This document shows, piece after piece, positions 1-5,352 of a stretch of 5,352 nucleotides of DNA. The stretch comes from Brevundimonas sp. Lineage in GTDB: Bacteria; Pseudomonadota; Alphaproteobacteria; Caulobacterales; Caulobacteraceae. How positions within the stretch are numbered: the stretch's first letter is position 1; every line of letters begins with the position of its first letter. The stretch spans positions 1 through 5,352 of the forward strand of contig JANJTI010000224.1 of NCBI GenBank assembly GCA_024711185.1. The letters are read 5' to 3'. The position numbers were made by a program, and so were the translations under genes. The notes below the pieces were generated by a model, which saw nothing but the letters and a program-made list of their open reading frames with translations, did not search any database and was not told the origin of the DNA.

Positions 1-1994
1 ATCACGGCGCGGAAGCGATCGCTTCGCGCCGCCGTCAGCAGGGCGGCGTGTCCGCCGTAACTATGGCCGATCAGGGCCACGCGGGCGGGGTCGACCGGCG
101 CCTGTCGCGCCGCCTGGTCGACGATGGCGTCGATCCGTGCGGCCAGATCGTCCAGCCTCGTACCGTCGCCGCTGGGGCGCGGCAGGGAGGGTACAAGCAC
201 GGCATAGCCGTGGGCGGCCAGGACGGCGGGGTTGATGTGTCGCCGCTCTCCGCCTGGCCTGAGCCAGGATGGCGGAACGGGGTAGGCGGCGCCGGGATAG
301 AGGACCACCGCCACGGGGGCCCTCCGGCCGCCTGGGTCCGGCGGCGGAAGCAGAAGCCAGCTGGTCAGGACCTGGCCATCCGGTCCGGGGTGCGTGACAG
401 CCTTGATCTGGCCCCAGGCCAGTTGGTCGAGCGCGAGGTTGAGCGCGGTGAGCGGATGGTCGCCGTTCGGGTCGCGGCGCAGCAGGCGGGTCGACCCCGT
501 CGCCGAAACGCTCTGGACGACCGCGAACCGCGCGTCCGGGCTGGCGGCGACGAGGGTTTCGTTCGGGCCCAGGGGCGGCAGGCAGGCGCCGGAACGCGAC
601 GCGCCGAGGCGGGTCAGACAGCCAGCCTGCATCAGGACGGCCGGTTCGGGGACAGGTCCGGCCGGGTTGGTCCGGGCCCGGCCGCCGCCGTCGGCGGCGC
701 GCTCGCGGCCCTGCAGATGGCCCGGCAGACCGGGAGCGCCGGACGACGCGTCGAGCCGGTACAGCCCGTCAATGCGTTCGATCCAGGCGCGACCGCCGGC
801 CTGCAGCAAGCGTTCCGACGGTTCGCGGACCGGGACCGTCAGGAGGTTCGGGCCGGCGCGACGCCACGCCCGGGCGCCGTCCGGGGTGCGAACCTGGACG
901 ACGGACGCTCCGCCGTCCCAGCCTGCCCGGACGAAGGGCATGCCGTCGGCCTGTTCGCCGACCCAGGGCCCGGCGTCCCCGAGCGGTACAGGCTGGGCCG
1001 GACCGGTGCGAGGGACGCGCCAGAAGCGGCCGTCGCTCCATGACCCGCCGGAAGGCCGGCCAAAGGCCAGCAGGGAGCGCCCGTCCGGCGACCAGCTCAA
1101 CAGATGCGACAGGAAATCCTGATCGGGCAGAGGCTCGTCCACCCGGCGTGTCGCGAGGTCGACCAGCAGCAGTCGTCTCCGCCGGGCCGGCGTCCCGACC
1201 CGCACCGGGGCGTCCCCCCTCGCCTGCAGATCCTCGGCGTCGGCCAGAACCGCGACCGCCGCGCCGTCCGGGGACAGTTCGAGATCGAACAGCGCCCCGG
1301 CGGCGAGCTCGGTCCGGGCGCCCGTGCCGAGATCGAGGTGCATCAGGCGCGCCGGCGCGGCGGGATCGCGGTCGCCGCGACGCGCGCCGCTGGGAATGGA
1401 GACCGCGGAGGGCGCATGACCCGTTTCGAACCGACGCCACAGCGCCGCCTTGCGCGCCTGGGTCTGGCCGCCGAGGCGGAACACCAGGGGAAGATCGTCG
1501 GGCGCTCGCGCGATCACGACCACCTCCGTCGCCGAGCGCCACGCGACCGTGCGGCCGAGGCCGGCGTACTCCGGGGTCAGGGCGAACCACCGGGTCTCGC
1601 CGGTCGCCAGCGTCAGGACTCCGAGGCGCCAGCTCGTCTCGGTCAGCCGAAAGACCAGCATCCGTTCGCCGTCGGGGGAGAAGGGCCCCGAGACATAGCC
1701 GGTCGCATGACCGGGATCGGACAGCGCCCGCGGCGGCGCATCGGATGACGCATCGTGGATTTCCAGGCCGCTTAACAGCTGGGTCGTCATCAGCCCGAAG
1801 CGGTAGCTGGCCGCCGACGACCAGGCGGCGCGCCGCTCGACGACGATCCAGCGGCCGCCGGGACCGATCCGGACCTGGCCGAGGCTCTCCTGGCCCAGCA
1901 GGGCCTCGATGGTGACCGGCTGCACCGGCGGGCCCACGGCGGGGCTGGCCGCGGTCCCGCGGACGGCGGCCAGCAGCAGACAGAGCGGACGCAT
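1..1994 (-). CDS. Exported prolyl-oligopeptidase-like (S9) serine hydrolase, C-terminus cut by window edge
   Basis: The frame is open for 664 codons from ATG 1994 to base 1. Residues 1-18 look like a short Sec signal (core PLCLLLAAV, then TAASPA), so a periplasmic location is inferred. Residues about 25-500 read as a beta-propeller, with blade motifs FSPDG (105-109), LSPDG (240-244), WSPDG (301-305) and ASPDA (484-488). The alpha/beta-hydrolase domain begins near 531 (KAVTHPGPDGQ) and reaches the nucleophile elbow GHSYGG, with Ser645 as predicted nucleophile. The catalytic Asp and His would lie past the edge; about 150-180 more residues are usual, giving roughly 810-840 in total. LYPGAAYP near 565-572 stands where S9 enzymes usually have HGGP. 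Cys459 and Cys471 are the only cysteines after the signal. The start overlaps the receptor stop by one base; a GTG directly upstream is a less likely start. Family members cleave peptide or ester bonds. The substrate is unknown; lasso-peptide isopeptidase is one candidate role, a general peptidase or esterase another. Confidence 0.88.
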   Translation of the reverse strand, partial: MRPLCLLLAAVRGTAASPAVGPPVQPVTIEALLGQESLGQVRIGPGGRWIVVERRAAWSSAASYRFGLMTTQLLSGLEIHDASSDAPPRALSDPGHATGYVSGPFSPDGERMLVFRLTETSWRLGVLTLATGETRWFALTPEYAGLGRTVAWRSATEVVVIARAPDDLPLVFRLGGQTQARKAALWRRFETGHAPSAVSIPSGARRGDRDPAAPARLMHLDLGTGARTELAAGALFDLELSPDGAAVAVLADAEDLQARGDAPVRVGTPARRRRLLLVDLATRRVDEPLPDQDFLSHLLSWSPDGRSLLAFGRPSGGSWSDGRFWRVPRTGPAQPVPLGDAGPWVGEQADGMPFVRAGWDGGASVVQVRTPDGARAWRRAGPNLLTVPVREPSERLLQAGGRAWIERIDGLYRLDASSGAPGLPGHLQGRERAADGGGRARTNPAGPVPEPAVLMQAGCLTRLGASRSGACLPPLGPNETLVAASPDARFAVVQSVSATGSTRLLRRDPNGDHPLTALNLALDQLAWGQIKAVTHPGPDGQVLTSWLLLPPPDPGGRRAPVAVVLYPGAAYPVPPSWLRPGGERRHINPAVLAAHGYAVLVPSLPRPSGDGTRLDDLAARIDAIVDQAARQAPVDPARVALIGHSYGGHAALLTAARSDRFRAV

Positions 1995-1996
1995 CA
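1992..1996 (-). promoter_or_regulatory. TGATG stop/start overlap coupling receptor and hydrolase
   Basis: On the minus strand the receptor stop TGA (1996-1994) and the hydrolase ATG (1994-1992) share the A. The preceding bases, which encode the receptor end LTRTW, contain no clear Shine-Dalgarno sequence. Hydrolase translation therefore probably depends on ribosomes ending the receptor and re-initiating. This supports one mRNA and a fixed ratio of the two proteins. Confidence 0.85.
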
Positions 1997-4948
1997 CCAG
2001 GTCCGGGTCAGCTGCAGGGCGATGAAACGGCCGATGACGCTGGTGTTGGCCGCGTCGTAACCGATGCCTTCGGGCGCGTCGTAGAAGGGCGGATCGCGAT
2101 CGAACAGATTCTGCACGGTCAGGGCGACGGCCGACCCCTGGAACGGCCCGGTCTCGGGCGCAAAGCGGATCTGGGCGTCGGCCGTGGTCCAGGAGCCGAT
2201 GCGCGACCCGGCGAGGTCGCGGTAGGAATCGACATACTGCATCGAGGCCGAGGCGCTCCAGGGACCGCGCGCCCAGCCCAGGGAGCCGCGGCCCCGCAGG
2301 CCGACCGGGTAGTTGGGACGGTCGCGCAGCGACTGGGGCGAAGCGTCGGGGGTCGTCCAGCTGTCGAACCGCGCCAGATACGACAGCGTGACGCCCAGAT
2401 CGAAGGCGTCGGGACCGAGATCGAAGGCGTAGCGGGCGTTGGCGTCGATCCCCTCGACCTCGACCCGGGCGGCGTTGACGTAGCGGGCGTCGACGATCGC
2501 CCCGTAGGAGGTGGCCGGATAGGCGTCGCGAAAATTGGTGGTCGGCAGGTCGAGAATGGCCTGGACCGCCGCCCGGTCGTCCGCGTTGTTGAGCGGATCG
2601 ACGATGCGGATGAAGGACGACAGGGCGGGATCGGACAGGGCCGTCAGGATGTTCTCGAAGGTCGGCTGGCCGATCCGGTTGTCGAACTCGGTGCGAAACC
2701 AGTTGAAGCCGAGCTTGAGCCCGGGGAGGGCCTGCGGCGCATAGTCGGCGCCGAGCGTCCAGCTGTCGGCCTCTTCCGGCTCGAGGTCGGGATTGCCGCC
2801 GTACAGGATCATCGAAAGGATCTGCTGGGCGCCGCGCGGAAGGAAGGTCGGGCTCTGCCGCGCCGCGTCGTTCAGCTCGCGCAGCGCCGGGGCCCGGAAG
2901 GAGGCGCCGTAGTTGCCCCGCACGACGAGCTCGGTCGTGGGCTCCCAGACCAGGCCGATCTTCGGGCTGGTGGTCTCGCCGATGTCTTCATAGCTTTCGA
3001 ACCGCGCCGCCAGCGACAGTTCGAGCCGCTCGAAACCGGGGCGGCGGTTGTCGCGGCCGAACAGCGGCACGCGCAGTTCGCCGAAGACGGCCGAGACCTG
3101 ACGGCTGTTGTCGGTCGCCACGCCCGTCGTCGGCGTCAGCCCGCTGCTGAAGCTGTCGTTGCGCCGCCAGAAGGTCTCCTCGCGGAAGGCGAGGCCGGCG
3201 GCGAGCCGGATATCGCCCCCCGGCAGGGCGAGGACCGGGCCGTCGAGCTGCAGGTTGGCCGAACTGACCCCGGTTTCCGCCTGGCTGTGCGTCCAGCCGG
3301 AACTGATGAAGGCCAGGACGGCGGGCGAACTGACGCCGCCGCCGCCGAACGGGTTGAAGAAGCCGTCGCGCGCGGCGCTGTAGGGCGTCGCGGGATTGTC
3401 GGCGATCGCGCCCAGGGCTTCGCGCAGGAAGGTCGAGTTCAGGGCGCCGAATGTCTCGTTGTCGGTCCGTTCGGAGGCATGGGCGACATAGGCGTCCAGG
3501 GTCCACTCGTCCGACAGGTCGATCCGGGCGCCGACAGAGGCGCCGAAGCTTTTGGCCTCGCCGCGGATGCCGGGATTGGGCAGGTCGTTCTCGAACGACC
3601 AGGCGATGGTGTGGGAGGCGGCCCCGGTGGGGGAGGCGAAATACGGATGGCCGCCGTTGACGGTGAGCAAGGTGGCCGTCGGCGCCGAGACGGTCTCGTA
3701 GCGACGCTGGCCGTAGCGCGCGTCGGCGCTGAGTTCGACGCGCGATCCCAGGTCCTGGCGCAGGGCCGTGAACAGGCTGTGGCGCGTCTGGCGCGGCAGG
3801 ACGTTCATCCCGCGCCGTTGGTTGCTGAGGTTGGTCTGGCCGGCGAGGAAGTCGCCAGGGTCCAGATCCGTGCCGTCCTGGCCGGGCGGAATGGCGTGGG
3901 TCGAGACATAGCCGCCCGCGACCGGGTCGAAGACCACCAGATTGCCGGGCGCGGCGTAGTTGAGCCGGCGGTCCGATCCGCCGCGCCAGCGCAGGTCCGC
4001 GTCGCCCGCAAGCCGCCGGGCCGAGACCGGCAAGGCCCCGCGGTCGTAATATTCATAGGTCCCCATCAGACTGCCGGACGACCAGCGCCGGCCGAGGGTC
4101 TGACCGAGCTGGACTTCGTCGCTGGCCCCGTCGGCAGTCCCGCCGAGCCGCAGACGGGTTTCCGCCCCGTCGTAGTCGTCGCGCAGGACGATGTTGACGA
4201 CGCCGCCCACCGCGTCGGCGCCATACAGGGCCGAGGCCCCGTCGAGCAGGACGTCGATACGGGCGATGGCGCTCGTGGGAATTGTGGAGACGTCCGCGAA
4301 ATCCCCCATGGCGCCGGTCCCGGCCATCCGCCGCCCGTTGATCAGCACCAGGGTGGCGTCGCTGCCGAGACCGCGCAGATTGACGCCGGAGGCGAAGCTG
4401 CCGTTGGTCGCGGTGCGATCTGCGCCGTTCTGCAGCGCGCCTTCATTGGCCGTGCCCCCGAAATTCTGCGGCAGGGCGGCGAGGGCCTGGGCGACGGTGG
4501 CGTGGCCGGCCCGATCGATGTCGTCCCGGCTGATAATAACCACGGGCGAGGGTCCGTCGGCCACGCCGCGGATCAGGCTGCCCGTCACCACGACGTCGTC
4601 CAGCTCGGCCGGTTCCTCCGGAATTGCCGCCCGGGCGGCGGGATCGTAGAGGACGAAGACGTTGGGGCGCGACCGCCGGTGGGCGAGTCCGGTCTCGCGC
4701 AACAGGGCCGCCAGGGCGCCGTCCGGGGCGTGCTCGCCGCTCAGCCCGGGTGATCGTCGACCGGCGACCAGCGCGGCGGGATACAGGATCTGGACGCCGC
4801 TCTGGCGGGCGAAGGCGGTCAGGGCCGCGTCGAGCGGTCCGGCCGGAATCTCATAGCGCCGCACCGGCTCGGCGGTCTGCGCCATGACCGGCGAGGCCGA
4901 AGCCAGCATCAGCGCCGAAAGCGCCGTTGAACCCAATCCTCTATGCAT
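1994..4948 (-). CDS. TonB-dependent outer-membrane receptor with N-terminal STN signalling domain
   Basis: The 984-residue protein imports a ligand across the outer membrane using TonB/ExbBD energy and probably signals its presence to FecR. Residues 1-23 are a Sec signal ending PVMA before QTAEP. Residues about 32-101 form an STN domain (YEIPAGPLDAAL..FARQSGVQILY, then LLRETGL and VFVLYD), which marks transducer-type receptors. A TonB-box-like DDVVVTGS lies at 117-124. The plug spans about 128-256 and contains LRGLG (191-195), DGASALYG (236-243) and GGVVNI (248-253). The rest is a 22-stranded-type barrel with FNPFGGGG (near 529), SFRAPALRELND (near 682) and NPDLEPEEADSW (near 720), and it ends QNLFDRDPP...ALQLTRTW with an aromatic last residue. 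I see no cysteines. ATG 4948 is chosen over the adjacent TTG 4951 because of Shine-Dalgarno spacing. The gene is complete and follows fecR by 84 bases. Ligand specificity cannot be read from sequence; a siderophore is the default alternative to a peptide. Confidence 0.96.
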   Translation of the reverse strand: MHRGLGSTALSALMLASASPVMAQTAEPVRRYEIPAGPLDAALTAFARQSGVQILYPAALVAGRRSPGLSGEHAPDGALAALLRETGLAHRRSRPNVFVLYDPAARAAIPEEPAELDDVVVTGSLIRGVADGPSPVVIISRDDIDRAGHATVAQALAALPQNFGGTANEGALQNGADRTATNGSFASGVNLRGLGSDATLVLINGRRMAGTGAMGDFADVSTIPTSAIARIDVLLDGASALYGADAVGGVVNIVLRDDYDGAETRLRLGGTADGASDEVQLGQTLGRRWSSGSLMGTYEYYDRGALPVSARRLAGDADLRWRGGSDRRLNYAAPGNLVVFDPVAGGYVSTHAIPPGQDGTDLDPGDFLAGQTNLSNQRRGMNVLPRQTRHSLFTALRQDLGSRVELSADARYGQRRYETVSAPTATLLTVNGGHPYFASPTGAASHTIAWSFENDLPNPGIRGEAKSFGASVGARIDLSDEWTLDAYVAHASERTDNETFGALNSTFLREALGAIADNPATPYSAARDGFFNPFGGGGVSSPAVLAFISSGWTHSQAETGVSSANLQLDGPVLALPGGDIRLAAGLAFREETFWRRNDSFSSGLTPTTGVATDNSRQVSAVFGELRVPLFGRDNRRPGFERLELSLAARFESYEDIGETTSPKIGLVWEPTTELVVRGNYGASFRAPALRELNDAARQSPTFLPRGAQQILSMILYGGNPDLEPEEADSWTLGADYAPQALPGLKLGFNWFRTEFDNRIGQPTFENILTALSDPALSSFIRIVDPLNNADDRAAVQAILDLPTTNFRDAYPATSYGAIVDARYVNAARVEVEGIDANARYAFDLGPDAFDLGVTLSYLARFDSWTTPDASPQSLRDRPNYPVGLRGRGSLGWARGPWSASASMQYVDSYRDLAGSRIGSWTTADAQIRFAPETGPFQGSAVALTVQNLFDRDPPFYDAPEGIGYDAANTSVIGRFIALQLTRTW

Positions 4949-4953
4949 CAAGT

Positions 4954-4960
4954 CCCCCTC
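4954..4960 (-). promoter_or_regulatory. Shine-Dalgarno site of the TonB receptor
   Basis: The minus-strand bases GAGGGGG end five bases before ATG 4948, and the GAGG core lies eight bases before it. This is near-ideal for the ATG. The TTG at 4951 would have a tighter spacing, and it would add only one residue. Confidence 0.75.
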
Positions 4961-4966
4961 TGGTTA

Positions 4967-4982
4967 CCCGCGAGAGCGCGGG
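4967..4982 (-). repeat. Perfect 6-bp GC inverted repeat upstream of the receptor gene
   Basis: CCCGCG (4967-4972) and CGCGGG (4977-4982) are perfect complements around a 4-base loop. In the minus transcript the stem lies 18 bases upstream of the receptor ATG and just upstream of the Shine-Dalgarno site. No U-run follows, so it is not an ordinary terminator. It could stabilise or mark a processing point between fecR and the receptor, or it could be chance in GC-rich DNA. Confidence 0.5.
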
Positions 4983-5032
4983 CCGGGGAAGAGACGCTGT
5001 GACGGCCGGGCGACCCTAAGTCGGTGGGCGGA

Positions 5033-5352
5033 TTATTTTGGCGGGGACGAACCCGACAGGATCACCGTGCCGTCCGGCCGACGTTCGGCGGCGACCGGGT
5101 AGAGATCCTCGAGGGCGGCGACGAAGCCGTCGACGTCGCCGGCGCCGAAGGCGCCGCTGACGGCGATGTCGGCGATGTCCGGCGCCTGGAGCTCCACCTT
5201 GCGCGCGCTGTAACGGTTGACCTCCGCCACGGCCGTCCGGATGGGCACGCCGTCGAAGACGAGCCGGCCGGTGGTCCAGCTGGTCGCGCGCGCGGCGTCG
5301 ATCGGCTTGACCTCGGGACGGTCGTCGGTGGTGACGACCTGTTCGCCGGGCT
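5033..5352 (-). CDS. FecR-family anti-sigma / signal-transfer protein, C-terminal part only
   Basis: The last 105 codons of a longer gene are visible; the frame is open to the right edge and ends at TAA (5035-5033). FecR proteins sit in the inner membrane. They hold an ECF sigma factor through the N-terminus and receive the signal from a receptor STN domain through the periplasmic C-terminus. The visible part matches the conserved FecR C-terminal region: TSWTTGRLVFDGVPIRTAVAEV, then NRYS, then a beta-strand segment (KVELQAPDIADIAVSG) and GDVDGFVAALEDLYPV, followed by a final RRPDGTVILS strand. The family is usually about 300-350 residues, so the sigma-binding N-terminus, the membrane segment and most of the FecR domain are beyond the window. 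An ATG at 5248 lies inside the conserved domain (MPIRTAV would need V-to-M), so it is not the true start. Position directly before an STN receptor makes it the likely partner of that receptor. Confidence 0.9.
   Translation of the reverse strand, partial: PGEQVVTTDDRPEVKPIDAARATSWTTGRLVFDGVPIRTAVAEVNRYSARKVELQAPDIADIAVSGAFGAGDVDGFVAALEDLYPVAAERRPDGTVILSGSSPPK

Noticed and set aside
683..699. Perfect inverted repeat of 8 bases around a single T (CGCCGCCG / CGGCGGCG)
   Set aside because: It lies inside the hydrolase coding frame, where it encodes Ala-Ala-Asp-Gly-Gly-Gly; a one-base loop and the GC composition make it a codon-use by-product.
769..1590. Minus-strand open frame of 273 codons inside the hydrolase gene
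   Set aside because: It is in a different frame from the hydrolase; its product is low-complexity Arg/Gly/Ala-rich, while the hydrolase frame through the same bases shows repeated SPDG propeller motifs.
3287..4753. Long plus-strand open frame (488 codons) opposite the receptor, with other plus-strand frames at 48..1043, 394..1122 and 1040..1915
   Set aside because: These lie antisense to clear receptor and hydrolase coding frames. Their products are rich in Arg, Gly, Ala and Pro without recognisable domains, as expected when GC-rich genes are read on the other strand.
4962..4968. GGTAACC on the minus strand, resembling an ECF-type -35 element
   Set aside because: It lies only about 14 bases upstream of the receptor ATG, leaving no room for a -10 element and a leader containing the Shine-Dalgarno site.
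1..5352. Lasso peptide precursor or biosynthesis genes
   Set aside because: The window is almost fully occupied by the three genes, and the 84-base gap is too small to hold a lasso precursor gene; any such genes would have to be outside the window.

Overview
The window is one minus-strand, GC-rich stretch, so it is read from right to left. It carries the 3' end of a fecR-like anti-sigma gene (5352..5033), a complete TonB-dependent outer-membrane receptor with an N-terminal signalling (STN) domain (4948..1994), and the first 664 codons of an exported prolyl-oligopeptidase-like (S9) serine hydrolase (1994..1, open at the left edge). No plus-strand gene, RNA gene, mobile element or CRISPR array can be supported. 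Strong G/C preference at third codon positions, the style of the FecR C-terminus and the receptor type (LRGLG plug, FNPFG barrel motif) suggest an alphaproteobacterium, probably Caulobacterales (Brevundimonas/Caulobacter/Phenylobacterium-like) or Sphingomonadales. That placement is inferred from protein style, not from a search.

Layout: 84 bases separate the fecR stop from the receptor ATG. This gap holds a small perfect GC stem-loop and a strong Shine-Dalgarno sequence, but no terminator. The receptor stop and the hydrolase start share one base (TGATG), so the last two genes are almost certainly co-transcribed and translationally coupled. The hydrolase frame is missed by any method that needs both a start and a stop. 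It was read here by hand and runs without a stop from 1994 to base 1.

How the parts may work together: an STN-bearing receptor normally reports ligand binding through the periplasmic part of a FecR protein to an ECF sigma factor, which would be encoded beyond the right edge. The coupled hydrolase would then cleave the imported or bound ligand. FecI/FecR + TonB receptor + S9 hydrolase is the arrangement known around lasso-peptide isopeptidases (AtxE2 type) in Caulobacterales and Sphingomonadales, so a peptide sensing, uptake and hydrolysis locus is the leading hypothesis. The hydrolase looks longer than the known isopeptidases and has no canonical HGGP oxyanion motif, so it may be a related but distinct enzyme. 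No lasso biosynthesis gene lies inside the window.
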